From Leptobrachium leishanense (taxonomy: Eukaryota > Chordata > Amphibia > Anura > Megophryidae): a stretch of 64,000 nt of DNA. The stretch lies in the NCBI GenBank assembly GCA_009667805.1, contig CM019063.1, positions 355,718,942 through 355,782,941 on the forward strand. The letters are read 5' to 3'. Below are positions 53,955 through 64,000 of this stretch, piece after piece. How positions within the stretch are numbered: position 1 is the first letter of the stretch; each line of letters starts with the position of its first letter. The notes under the pieces were generated by a model that searched no databases, was not told the DNA's origin, and saw nothing but the letters and a program-made list of their open reading frames with translations. The position numbers and the translations under genes are program-made.

Positions 53955-56309
53955 TGTACTCCAGTGGCCTGTGAAAAAAGGGGACCATGGTTCACCCCAG
54001 ATGAAAATTATGCACTGGTGGTGTCCCAAAAAAACAACTGTTCTCATCTGGGAGTGACAAACTCCTAAAGATGGTTGCATGGAGACACGTGAGAGACACA
54101 GTGCTTGCTGTCCAGCATGCCCATAGGACCATTGTGTCATGTCCTCAGCCCCTGCTGCGCTGCCTGGGGGGTCTGGGCAAGGTCCTGTGCCAAGAGCTGG
54201 CCGGCTGCCAGCACTGGGGAATGGCTGAGTGGCGTCTGAGGGGGTGGGGCCTAGCATGGTCACGAGGACCCGCCAGGTTTAAAATAGGGCACGAGGAGTT
54301 GCCTCGTCGCCCTGTCGTGGAGTCTGATTCCCGCATCGCTAACCATTCGTTTACATTGTTTCTCTGTTGCTAACCCATTTTCTGGATATGATCCCTGCTG
54401 CTGCTATTTGACCTGACTTGATTTTGACTAATGTGGTGCTTTGGTGGTTTAACCCCATGCTTGCCACTGGGTTGTTTACACGTTACTGGGGAAGTGTCCC
54501 TTCTCAGCGGTGGGTATTGTCTGTTGCCTCATTAGGTTATTATACCCAACCCAGGGCTCATGTTCTCCAGCAACACATATTGATAAGAACTGCGATCGCA
54601 AGGTACTGCTTATTTGCAGCTCATGGTCAGTGTGCGCTCACCAGGAACAATACTTGTTACTGTACTTACGACAGACCCCGAGGTGTATGTGTTGTCCCTC
54701 ACTATCTTAAGGTACCGCTGATCTTCTCCCGAATATAAGCAAACGTTAAAGCCGCATATTTCCTGACTGCCCTGAAGTCCGCACAATTCACCAACTGTCT
54801 GACTTATCTGTGTATTTCTGCTTGTACTTAGTCTATCGGTCTCAAAACCTTTAATGCTTAGTAGCAACTCAGTGTTTTGTTTATCCTCGTTGCCACAAGT
54901 GTATAATTCTGTGTCTGCCAATCGGTGTTTAAACGTCAAAAAGATTTATCAGTCCTTAAGGATCTCAACTTCGCTACTCTCTAGTGGGCACTACTCCCCC
55001 GTTACACATTGACTGTGTTCGTCACGTTAAGTAAAGTATTACAACATGAATAGGTAGCACACCTGACTAAACATAAACACAGTATGGTCATTTTCAATAA
55101 ATGCTAATGAGCGGAGAGGAGACACATGATAGAACTTGTTAACAAAACTATTTATTTCTGGAACAAAATATAGTTAAATCAAAAAATATATATATAAATC
55201 AGAACTGTAAATAATACTTCAATTGTTTACATATTGTCATAAATGACATACAATTGGTCTACTCATAGCTACAATACATAATTCGCTGCAATCAGTTCTT
55301 GTAACATGAGAAAATTGTTATACAAAATGAAATCTTCTAACTAATAATTCTTCTTTAGCTATTATGACTGCAAGGCCACTGTAAGGAGGAAGATGGAGAT
55401 GCGCCATGGGGAATTCAGCCGGTGGGAGTCGCGACTGTGGCATCAGATTCTCCTGGAGGATGTCACCACGGGTCAGGATACGGACTCTGAGCCCAGCAGA
55501 CAGCAGAGAGCTGGTGAGTTAAATGAAAAGAAATAGATCGTTATATAATTGTAATCACTGTCGGGGTCATTCAAAGAGCACAGAAATCCCACTGATTGGC
55601 CAGGCCACAAATGCACTGTACACATACATCGCAATTCACTGCTTTGCATGCAATTTCAGGGCCAGTTTGGTTCTATGAATAACCCCATGTGTCTGTAAAA
55701 ACTAAAAGCTTACTGTTCTTCACCACAACACTTGAGACTTACCTTTTGCTTCACATTCCTATTTTACAGATCCATTACCAGAGGGATCAGCTCCAAGCTT
55801 GTCTGGGGCCCATTCCAGTGAGTACCTATAAAACACACACACAAGGGATAAATTAAATAATGAATATGTATTTTCTCAGTGTGTGTGAGAGTGTGTGTGA
55901 TCCATCTGCTAAGTATTTTTCTTTTGTCTTTAACAGCAGTAGTCTGTAACCCATCAATGGCATCCTCTGGGGGAAGAGTCCCATCACCCGCCGTCAGTCC
56001 TCCACGTAAGTATGCGCACAGTCACACACTGCAGGAAAAACACAATCCTAAATCAATCCTACAGACTTTACAGAATTATAACTTTGCCTGTTTCCTGTCT
56101 CCTATTACACAGATGAACAGCTGTGTCTAGGTCCAGCCCAGCCGTGTCCAGGTCCAGTCCAGCCATGTCCAATCCAGGATACCTTGGAGAGGCTGGTCAC
56201 GCAAACACAACGGCTTGGGCAGGAGATCAGGAGGCTGACCCAGGCTGTGAACCGGCTGTTGTCTGCACCCCTGGTTCTAAATTACTGTGTATATATTTTT
56301 ATCATTTAA
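53955..56309 (+). pseudogene. Second Myb/SANT-like multi-exon gene, disrupted by a solo LTR
   Basis: Exon 1 (about 53,965-54,134 and 55,007-55,030): PWFTPDENYALVV, a stop/frameshift, then WRHVRDTVLAVQHAHRTI, interrupted by the solo LTR and resuming DCVRH. Later exons with consensus splice sites: 55,359-55,513 (YYDCKATVRRKMEMRHGEF, the end of the Myb-like domain), 55,770-55,817, 55,937-56,005 (Pro/Ser-rich) and 56,113-56,309 (coiled coil DTLERLVTQTQRLGQEIRRL, stop TAA at 56,307-56,309). Introns between the last four exons are all phase 1. The head-linker-coiled-coil plan matches the gene at 11,456-13,389, though the domain sequences are quite different. Confidence 0.65.
54135..55006 (+). mobile_element. 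Solo LTR (872 bp) inside the Myb-like exon
   Basis: It begins TGTCATGTCCTCAGCCCC and ends CCCCGTTACA. CATTG is duplicated exactly at 54,130-54,134 and 55,007-55,011. It belongs to the same family as the solo LTR in the Gypsy element (shared GGTTTAAAA-AGGG, GTTGCCTCGT, AAGGATCTCAACT) but has diverged noticeably. Confidence 0.85.
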
Positions 56310-56399
56310 ATATATTATTTAGCTTCAATTATTGTATATATATATTATTAAAAAATCCCAGGACATGCTTGAAAACAAGAGAAATAGCAATGTATCCTT

Positions 56400-56429
56400 C
56401 CTGGTAAAAATACTTTATTTTTTTAAAAA

Positions 56430-56471
<42 letters not shown>

Positions 56472-56615
56472 CAGCCTAAATTATTTATAAATTATTGTAC
56501 ATATATCAATTATTGTCTATTTATTGTAAATATATTTTTAATTATTGTGTGTGTATATTATATCTTAAATTATTCTGTATATAGTTTTATATTTGTGTAT
56601 GTAGTTCCATACTTT

Positions 56616-56660
<45 letters not shown>
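56400..56660. repeat. AT-rich microsatellite tract
   Basis: (TA)n at ~56,433-56,467, AT-rich filler, then (TA)n(CA)n at ~56,624-56,660. Confidence 0.9.
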
Positions 56661-56661
56661 T

Positions 56662-57664
56662 GATCCAAAATAGTTCAGCTCACCGCTCTAGTTATCCAAA
56701 AATCATGCTGAGGTGCAAAATCCCAGTGTGAATTGATATAGTGAGAGGAATAGGAGCACTCATGGACTTGAAATAAAACAACAAAAGTTTATTGGGAAAG
56801 CATTAAAATCCAACATTTCAGTTCACACAGGAGCTTTCATCAGGGATTAAAACAATAACGCATGCCCCTGTTTATATACTGTATATAATGAAGTAATTTA
56901 CCAACCGTGTAAGCCACTCCGTCTGCTGATCCTGTCAAACCGGAACCGGAAGTGGCGTATGGACGTGAGATCTGCACGTCCTGAGGAATCTGATACCATG
57001 GTGATGTAAACAATTTACCCTGTATCGATGGAAATGTAGCTACATACTAAAGGCAGGGATCAAACGGATGTCGGTAGGAGGGCAAGGGGAACAAGGACCA
57101 TCAATTAACCTATGTCTAAACATACGGACACCGTAATAAACTTGACAGATAAGCAAAGGGATAAGTTGTGCCTGACTGAGCATGCATAAATAATTATAAT
57201 GATGCCATAAAGTCAAGCTGTGGTACGATAAATGGACACTGTGAGTGTTATTTCTCTTAATGAGTGAATGTATGAATGTGTGATGTGAAAAATATGCAAG
57301 TACATAATGTGTCATATAAGGATGTGAATGGCTGTGCGTAATTGTCACTCAAGTGAGGTGAAAAAAGGGATAAACATTATGTGAGTGTAAACGAAAAAAC
57401 TTAAAAAGGTGACGAGAAAACCAAGAACAGAAGGAAAAAAAAGGAAAATAACTGCTGGTGAAATATAGGTGAATGAGTGGAGTGTGCTGATGTGTGGAGC
57501 ATGATGATGCCATATGAGAGTAATGACTGAATACGTGGTATTGATAAATGTGTAGCGATAGATGATGTGTCTGATGTTAAGTGAATATATAAGTCCCAGA
57601 TAGCATATTCACTGTACTAAAATAATTTAAACGGCTATATAGATAACAAGAAAATGAGACATAT
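56662..57664 (-). other. 3' UTR / pLTR of the minus-strand PLE
   Basis: About 1 kb after the PLE stop codon on the minus strand. It contains the hammerhead motif near its far end, followed by TTTCCCAATAAACTTTTG, then the (CA)n/(TA)n border. No gene. Confidence 0.65.
56805..56855 (-). ncRNA. Hammerhead-type ribozyme motif of the PLE
   Basis: Minus strand: CTGATGA (56,843-56,837) exactly matches the hammerhead core, then AGCTC-loop-GAACT as stem II with one mismatch, then GAAA (56,819-56,816) as the second core block, then TGTTGGA. The small stem sizes are those of the minimal hammerheads described in Penelope-like elements. The stem II mismatch may weaken cleavage. Confidence 0.6.
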
Positions 57665-57741
57665 TCATTGAGCCCCCGAGGTGCTAAGGTTTGTAACGTT
57701 TTGATCCAAAAAGTCTCTCTTTGAAGAAAGAGTTGTGAGTG
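57665..57741 (-). pseudogene. PLE C-terminal end, separated from its ORF by a hAT
   Basis: Minus-strand frame with SSKRDFLDQNVTNLSTSGAQ, then TGA (57,665-57,667). The pattern (aromatic/hydrophobic, then N-L-S-G) is the usual PLE terminus. The upstream codons continue at 62,769, beyond a 5-kb insertion. Confidence 0.85.
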
Positions 57742-58289
57742 GTAGGGATGAGCCGAACACCCCCGTGTTCGGTTCGCATTCGAACTCTAACAATTTCAAA
57801 AGTTTGAGTTCGAACACAAACCAAACTCAATAGTTCGAATTTTAGAGTGCCCTCCAAGAGGGCATATATGCAAGATATTTGCCATAACAGGTTTATGGGG
57901 GTCCGGGTAGTGCCCTGGGGGACAGGAAACAAGGACAAAAAGTAAAAAAAAGTTTTTTAAAGGAAAAGTGAGTTTTCCATAAATTAAGGGTTAAAAAAAA
58001 AATAAAAAAATTCCTGCCCGTGAAGTGGCGTATTTGTAGAATGTATAGAAACATTTAAAAACAAAAAAAATGACATTTCAAATTACTGCAAACGGTTTTC
58101 CTTTAATCTATTCATAAACAATTGCTTGGGGCGACAGTCTGTATTAAAAGAGGAGACATTTTAGGACACGCAGAACAAGTTTAGTGATTTTTTTGGCTAA
58201 ATTATGGTGAAACTTATGCAGGCTTTGGATGAAAGTAACAAGAGGTGCTTTAATATTGGACCTTTAGTGTCGGCAACAGTGCCGTCACA

Positions 58290-58610
58290 CCGTAACCCCT
58301 GGTATTGTGGAAGAGTGCAGGTTTGGACACTGTGGTCCAATATTAAAATGATATGAATCTGGTAATATAGGCATCAGTGGCAGTGCACACAAATATTGTG
58401 CCTTTGGTGGCAGCAAGTGCCTTTACACCGTAACCCTTTAGTGGTATTGTGGAAGAGTGCAGGGTTGGACCCTGTGGACCAATATTAAAATTATATAAAT
58501 CTGGTAATATAGGCATCAGTGGCAGTGCACCCAAATATTGTGCCTTTGGTGGCAGCAAGTGTCTTCACACTGGAACCTCTTTGTGGTATTGTGGAAGAGT
58601 GCAGTGGTGG
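58290..58610 (-). repeat. hAT 3'-UTR tandem repeats, sister copy
   Basis: Units with GTGCACCCAAATATTGTGCC, GGCAGCAAGTG and TGGTATTGTGGAAGAGTGCAG occur two to three times. They correspond to 24,481-24,860 and 27,740-27,940. Confidence 0.85.
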
Positions 58611-60843
58611 ACGTTTTGTGAATGCAGAGGGGATTGATAGCTGCTGATCCAGGACTGATTCATTTTTATAAATGTCAGCCAGTCTACAGAGTCGGTGGAC
58701 AGACGAACTCTTTTGTCTGTGACAAAGCCTCCAGTGGCACTGAACATCCTTTCAGAAAGCACGCTGGATGAAGGGCAACCTAGTAGCTGCATAGCATAAT
58801 GGGCGTCGTGGACTAAAAAAAATTGGAAAAGGCATCAGTCAAGCGGCCCCTTTTACCGCTATTCCTCTGATCAACCGCAGCTTCAGAAGCACCTGTGTCA
58901 TCACTTGGTAATCTACCAGTGCCTGGTAATCTACCAAGTATCGCTTTAGAGCGTCCTCAAGTTTTTTCATCCTGTGCTCCCTCTGTGAGGGCAGGATGAG
59001 CTCTGCAATTTTAACCTTGTATCGTGGATCAAGAATGCCTGCCAACCAGTAATGATCCCTCTCCTTGATAGCACGAATCATGGGGTCCTTTACCCGGCTT
59101 TGCAGGATAAGGGAGCCCATGCAGTGTAGGTTGGAGGTGGCATTAGCTTCCGAGTCTTCCTGGTCAATGAGAATGACCCCATTATGCATTTCCTCCTCCC
59201 AGCCACGTACTAATCCTTGGGTTTCTGGGCACACAAAACCCTCCCTTCAGGAATCCCCACCTTCAATGCCCCTACTACTTAAAAATTCCTCCTCCTCTTC
59301 ATCCTCCTCCTGTCTGATCTGAGGACCCGCAGGAATGCTGTCTGCGGAAAGACTAGGGCCTTGAGAGCTAGGGAAGGCCTCCTCTTCCTCCTGCTGCTCT
59401 GCCTCTAGTGCCACATCTATAATTCACAGCAGAGTGCAGAAAGGAGGAGGAGGAGGCTCCAGCACAGAGCCCCGTCTTGGATCCCTAAGTCTAAAGTCAC
59501 GAGCACCTGGCTGCTGACTGCCTTTCCCAATTACTCCATAACATTGTCTTCCATGTGCTGGTATAGTGCTGGAATGGCCTTCCGTGAAAAGAAATGGCGT
59601 TTTGGAACCTGCCACTGTGGTACAGCACATTCAGCAAATTCATGGAAGGAAGCAGAGTCCACCAGCTGGAAAGGCAGCAGCTGTAATGCGAGTAATTTTG
59701 CTAAGCTGGCATTTAGATGCTGTACTTGGGTATGGTTGGGATCCATTTTTCTTACGCTGCAGCAGGTGGGGCAACATAATCTGACTGCGTGAATCTTCAA
59801 CTGATGGGATGCTGTCACATTGTGAGGAAGGACCTGGTACATCCATTACTGTAGCATCATCCCGGTCAGTGGAGGTTGGAGTCAATGACATGGCAGGACA
59901 TAGAGTGGGGGTAGAGACAGGTGAGGAGGACCTACGCAAAGTGTTGCGCCAACGGGATGCGTGGCAGGTGGTCATGTGTCACCTCAAGCACGTGGTACCC
60001 AAGCGTCCGGTGTCTTTCCCACGCTTGATCCTCATTGGACATAGATTACAAATAGCAACGGTGCGGTCTGCTGCACATTTCTTAAAAGAACTCCCAGACA
60101 GCAGAGTTCCTGGATGTGTGCTTTGAGACAACAGTGCTCTGCACCTGAGCAGCTCTTACATCTGATGCCTTGGACTGGCTACGGTTGATCAGTGAGGTCG
60201 TTGTGCCTCGTGTTTGTTGTGCCTCCTGCTCACTTGACTCCTCTGTTCGATCAGGCACCTAGGTGGAGTCAGTGACCTCATCATCATTGTCATCACCCCC
60301 TAACTCCTCGTCACTGGAGCCAACTTGGCAGTATGCTGCAGCTGCTGGGGCAACATAAGTGCCAGTTATTTGTATGTCACTGGCACACCCTTCCTCTAGG
60401 TTGATTAAACTCCCTTCCTCAACCTCAGAGATTGAATCAGAGCACAATAGTTGCTGTTCATCCTCAAGCAGCAGGTCACTGTCATTGTAGTCAAACAATA
60501 TAGCTTACTCCTCTGTGTGTGATAGTGAGGCTACGGCAGGAGTAGCTGTGGACATGGAGGCTGCATTAGATGTTTTGGCACCTGGGGTGGACTGTAAAGC
60601 ACTACAAGCCTGGCTGGCAGAGGACTGGGAGGATGAGGATGGCCTGGTTAGCCAATCCACCAAATCCTCTGTATGTTGCTGCTGCTTAAGACAGCCAGCA
60701 CCAGTTAGAAAGGACAAGCGTGCCCCTGCAGAGGATGCAACACATCCACGATGACCAGAGGCACAGCCTTCCGACACAGAGGCTGCTTGCCCTCTCATCT
60801 GTGTCTGGGAGCGTCTGCCTGTCCTTTTTGGTCTTTCTGACAT
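58565..60843 (-). pseudogene. hAT transposase with an internal deletion
   Basis: Starts at ATG 60,843 (SERPKRTGRRSQTQMRG), followed by an acidic stretch (60,259-60,498), the BED region (about 59,980-60,230; CNLC ... CLR) and the first core part (59,531-59,975). Around 59,424-59,470 the sequence jumps from the region before the first catalytic block to the linker near SSQGPS, so the DTW and CDNG catalytic blocks are gone. 58,839-59,234 (LIDQEDSEANATSNLHCMGSL) and the dimerisation end (58,565-58,792, SSSVLSERMFSATGGFV) remain. It cannot be active. Confidence 0.85.
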
Positions 60844-61380
60844 GGTGAGTGAAATGTAGATTAAAGATATACAGAACTCTGATTCAACTCTGGTATAAAG
60901 ATTAAAGATTTCCAGAACTCTGGTATAACTCAGTGGGACACCCCGATAGCTGGCAGCCATTGACAAGACACAGATTACAAATCCCAGGAACCTCCTATAA
61001 ATCAGTGAGCCCCCCTGATGGGTGGCAGTGTGACAAGACACAGATTACAATTCGCAGAAATCTGCTAGAAGTATGTGGGACCCCCTGATAGCTGACAGTG
61101 AGAAGACACAAATTACAATTTCCAGAAACATCCTATAAATCAGTGAGACCCCCTGATGGGTGGCAGTAGACATGTGCACAGCACAAAATTTCGTTTTGAA
61201 CTAATGCATTAGTACTAAAATGCAATTTATTTAGTTGCTAAAGAAATTCGTTTTTAGTTCTTTAGTATGAAAACTAATTTCATTCATCCGAAAACCAGTG
61301 GATACAATTACTATTGTAGTGGCTCCTCAGAGGGCTGAGATCGCTGCTTGTTACAGTATCTCTCACTCTCAGCACAATGT

Positions 61381-61511
61381 GGGCCATATTATATAGCTGG
61401 TGCTAACTTAACCAGAGCTGTTGTAAACTTCCCAGAGCTATTATAGCCTATGGAGGTTTTCAGTTACAACAGCTCTGGTTAAGTTAGCACCAACATTGCA
61501 ATACTGCCCCG
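61381..61511. mobile_element. Second copy of the GGGCCATATT MITE
   Basis: Shares GTGCTAACTTAACCAGAGC, its mirror, and the phrase CCTCCATAGGCTATAA with the copy at 271-447, but the middle is in the opposite orientation and the copy is shorter. Confidence 0.75.
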
Positions 61512-61774
61512 TGTCAGGCAAAGCTGTTACAGTAACTGACTGCTGCTCATCACAGCGCTCAGAGTTTCAGTAAAACTAGTAAATAATATTTTTATATATA
61601 AGACGTTAGAACAATATTATTTCCTTGTTTTACTGAAACTCTGAGCGCTGTGATGAGCAGCAGTCAGTTACTGTAACAGCTGAGCCTGATACATTGTACT
61701 GAGAGATAATGTAACAAGCAGCCGATCTCCGCGCTCACAGCCACTGGATTTAAAGGGCTAAAAAAAAAAAGGCT

Positions 61775-61935
61775 CTTCTCTGTATAATGTTTAGAACATC
61801 CTCCTGCATTAATTAATACCCCTCTCTGTATAATGTATACAACATCCACCTGCATTAATTAATACCCCTCTCTGTATAATATATAGAACATCCTCCTGAA
61901 TTAATGTCCCTCTCTGTATAGAACATCCTCCTGCA
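61775..61935. repeat. ~47-bp tandem repeat, about 3.5 copies
   Basis: CTCTCTGTATAATGTATA, then GAACATCCTCCTGCATTAAT, then TAATACCC, repeated with small changes. Confidence 0.85.
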
Positions 61936-62176
61936 TTGGCATGTGGAGGGTGCAGAACTTCGGATGTTGCGATGTTGCGCTCTTCATTGCTGGTCTCCTT
62001 CACTCATCAATATAATATCACAAAAAGGACTGAAACTAAAATGTAGTGCATTTTATTTTAGTTTCTTTCGTTTTTTGTACTGAGCAGTTTCGTTTCTCTT
62101 GAGTCATACTAAAACTAAATTATCCCAAAATTCGGACTAAATCGCTTTAGTACTAAAACGAATGCACATGTCTAGG

Positions 62177-62425
62177 TGGCAGTGAGAACACACAGATTAC
62201 AACAATTCCCAGATATCTTGTAGTAGTGAGACCCCCACAATTGCTGCTGACAGTGAGAACACAAAAATTACAACAATTCCCAAATATTTTGTAGAAATGA
62301 GACCCGCACAATTGCTGCTGGCAGTGAGAACACAAAGATTACAACAATTCCCTGATATTTTGTAGAAGTGAGACCCCCCAATAGCTGGTGGCAGACTGGC
62401 AGTGAGAACACACACTAACACAACA
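62177..62425 (-). repeat. hAT 5'-UTR tandem repeats, sister copy
   Basis: Minus-strand units GTTCTCACTGCCAGCAGCAA, GGGTCTCATTTCTACAAAATAT, CTGGGAATTGTTGTAAT, as at 19,040-19,480. Confidence 0.85.
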
Positions 62426-62464
62426 ATCTTCTCTCAAAAAACATGTGCTGGGGCTGCAAGAGAC

Positions 62465-62474
62465 GCCTTATATA
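62465..62474 (-). promoter_or_regulatory. TATA box of the sister hAT
   Basis: Minus-strand CTATATAAGG, in the same context (followed by CGTCTCTTGCAGCCCCAGCAC) as the box at 18,985. Confidence 0.55.
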
Positions 62475-62768
62475 GTGTGCTGCGGGACTTAGCAGTACGA
62501 GCCCATGATTGGGAAAAATTTGCCCAATCAGGACTCTGAGCCCTGATTGGCATAGTCTTGCATCTGTCTTGCACCTGACCTGGGGTCAGGTGCAGGCTGT
62601 AGCCAATTACAAGCTTCAGACCACAGGAAAAAGTGCATTGTGGTCCATTGTGGTGCATTGTGGGCGAACATGCGGCGAACACGCGGAAATGTTAAAAGTT
62701 CGCGAACATACGAACGGGCGATGTTCGAATCGAACTCCGAACATATCGAACCGAACAGCTCATCCCTA

Positions 62769-64000
62769 ATGAGCGGTCACCTCCTCGTTGAAGTAGCGGT
62801 ACATGATCTATAACAATGAACTTAAGAGTGGGTAATGAATGGCGTAACTCCAAGAAATGTTTGGCCACAGGCTTGTCAGTGTGGCTGTCCCTGTATGCCG
62901 TGTTAATGGCTGATCTGTGACCCCTTATGCGGTCATGGACGGTTAAATCCGTTTTACCTACATACGATAGGCCGCAACGGCAGGTGATTAGGTACACTAC
63001 ATGATCCGTGAGGCAGGTAATTCGGTGTTTAATCTTATACCTCTTCCCTGTGTGTGGATGGGCAAAAGTGGACCCCGATGTCATATGCCGACAGGTGACA
63101 CAGTCAAGACATTGAAAGCAACCTAATTTTTGAAAAGTTTTTCTTTGTTCATAGGAAGATATGGGATCCGTCTTCACCAATAACTCTTTAAGATTCCTAG
63201 TCCTCTTAAAACTAATTAATGGAGGGTAACGAAATTGTGGAGGTAGAGCGTTATCGAACTGAAATAACTGCCAATGTTTACGTATGTGAGAGGCCATCTG
63301 TGCCCCTTCAGTGTGATACGTGAGAGGTAATACAATTCTTGAGGTTTGTTCATTCATTTTTGTCTTCATCATTTCCTCAATTTGTATTTCACGTCGTTCA
63401 TCATTGGAGTTATATCTCAGGACCCTTAAATATTGGGAAATCGGTAATGAGGCTTTGAGAGGTTTGGGGTGGAAGCTGGACGCCTGCAGTAGTGTGTTCC
63501 TGTCTGTGTCCTACTGGAATAGAGTGCATCAAAATTTATTGCCATCTTTAAAGATTCTTACATCAAGAAAACAAATCTCAATGGTGCTGATGACCTTAAT
63601 GGTCGTAGGGAGTAAATTAATATTACTAACAATCATGTCAAACGTTTTTGACGTGCCACTCCAGACAATAAAAATATCGTCAACAAAACGAGTGTACAGA
63701 AGAATTATATCCCTAAAGTTGGGTAGGATATATTCATGTTCAAAGGCATGCATGTATACGTTGGCATAGGATGGTGCCATGGCGGCACCCATGGTTAACC
63801 CAGCTACTTGTAAATCGAACGACTTTTCAAATTTAAAGTAGTTGCATTCAAGCGAGATGCGTAGCAGTTCCATCAGGAATTTAATAGGTGGACCATTGTA
63901 GTGCGTTGAGCTTAGCATGGTGCGTCTGAACGTATCCATTCCTTGTTCATGTGGAATTACAGTATATAGGTTTTTTACATCCAAGGTGGCCAATAAAATC
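62769..64000 (-). pseudogene. Penelope-like element: reverse transcriptase and GIY-YIG endonuclease (partial)
   Basis: Minus strand, entering from the right edge. Reverse transcriptase blocks: ATLDVKNLYTVIPHEQG (motif A Asp), AGLTMGAAMAPSYANVYM (motif B) and YTRFVDDIFIVW (motif C, DD pair). Two in-frame stops (near 63,528 and 63,511) separate it from the second half: HIRKHWQLFQ, a Cys-rich finger CFQCLDCVTCRHM, then the GIY-YIG part VVYLITCRCGLSYVGKT with DRIRGHRSAI. The final codons (LQRGGDR) run into the hAT end at 62,768 and resume at 57,741. The PLE N-terminus lies outside the window. Confidence 0.92.

Larger units (their letters stand above)
52718..56620 (+). mobile_element. Second hAT-like element with a Myb-like gene; right end not found
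   Basis: It opens TTAGGTCGTGCACGCG, followed by TTCGTTTCGGA/TCGGATCG-rich DNA like the ends of the 10,791-17,274 element. It has a duplicated ~190-bp upstream block, a TATA box and a spliced Myb-like gene. The right terminal repeat (GCACATCCCTA type) is not seen; AT microsatellites and the PLE lie where it would be. The boundaries are therefore tentative. Confidence 0.5.
61167..62174. mobile_element. Small hAT-like foldback element nested in the hAT 5' UTR
   Basis: Ends TAGACATGTGCA and its mirror TGCACATGTCTA. GGTGGCAG is duplicated exactly on both sides (61,159-61,166, 62,175-62,182). The interior has a ~55-bp inverted repeat (GCTGTTACAGTAACTGACTG...) around an AT core, a nested MITE and a ~47-bp tandem repeat. 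No ORF of note. Confidence 0.85.
57742..62768 (-). mobile_element. 5.0-kb BED-type hAT transposon inserted in the PLE ORF
   Basis: Terminal repeats TAGGGATGAGCCGAAC (57,742) and the complement of the same type ending CTCATCCCTA (62,768). Flanking octamers GTGAGTGG and ATGAGCGG match at six of eight positions, a decayed target duplication. It has both ends, promoter, BED part, transposase remnants and 3' UTR, and is the sister copy of 18,730-28,139. An internal deletion removed much of the catalytic region. Confidence 0.88.

Noticed and set aside
53547..54263. 238-codon minus-strand ORF with Pro/Thr/Ser repeats
   Set aside because: It is a translation of GT/GA-rich minisatellites, antisense to the Myb-like exon.

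Overview
The window is repeat-dense vertebrate DNA, most likely from a frog or another amphibian. That inference rests on the mix of elements: two Penelope-like elements (PLEs) with GIY-YIG domains, a DIRS/Ngaro-type ORF1, Ty3/Gypsy, several hAT families with TAGGGATG ends, a piggyBac-like hairpin element with TTAA ends, PIF/Harbinger-like and mariner-like MITEs, and large minisatellites. I find no certain single-copy host gene, tRNA or rRNA. The only host-derived coding sequence I recognise is a broken retrocopy of a cullin-4 mRNA (17.5-18.3 kb). The best-preserved gene is a five-exon Myb/SANT-like gene carried inside a hAT-like transposon (11,456-13,389).

Layout. 0-2.3 kb: 3' part of a PLE, interrupted by a small MITE. 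2.3-6.8 kb: a 19-bp E-box-containing minisatellite followed by GC-rich palindromes, two of them centred on CRE sites, and then an array of ~215-bp palindromic units. 6.9-10.8 kb: two MITEs, a LINE reverse transcriptase scrap and non-coding DNA. 10,791-17,274: a 6.5-kb hAT-like element with perfect 8-bp target duplications. It holds the spliced Myb-like gene, an inverted copy of that gene's first exon, and a nested piggyBac-like element with serial hairpins and a 21-bp minisatellite. 17.5-18.3 kb: CUL4 retropseudogene. 18,730-28,139: a BED-finger hAT transposon invaded by a solo LTR, by another hAT of the same end type, by MITEs and by a 1.21-kb tandem duplication.

25,322-45,871 is a giant inverted duplication: two ~10.2-kb arms, almost base-for-base identical, around a 100-N gap. 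Each arm holds one decayed Ty3/Gypsy element, with a solo LTR and a MITE inside it, plus the end of the hAT. It may be a real palindrome or an assembly artefact, and gene counts across it should not be trusted until that is settled.

45.9-49.6 kb: AT-rich, no recognisable gene. 49.6-51.7 kb: DIRS/Ngaro-like ORF1 on the minus strand. 52.0-52.7 kb: LINE scraps. 52.7-56.6 kb: a second hAT-like element with a Myb-like multi-exon gene, broken by a solo LTR. 56.7-64.0 kb: a minus-strand PLE (reverse transcriptase, GIY-YIG, hammerhead-like ribozyme) split by a 5.0-kb hAT, which itself contains a smaller hAT-like foldback element with a MITE inside.

The nesting gives a relative history. The most unusual biology is the pair of TAGG...TGC-ended elements that carry spliced Myb-like genes built from phase-1 mini-exons. 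Calls are by eye from sequence and translations; no database search or alignment software was used.
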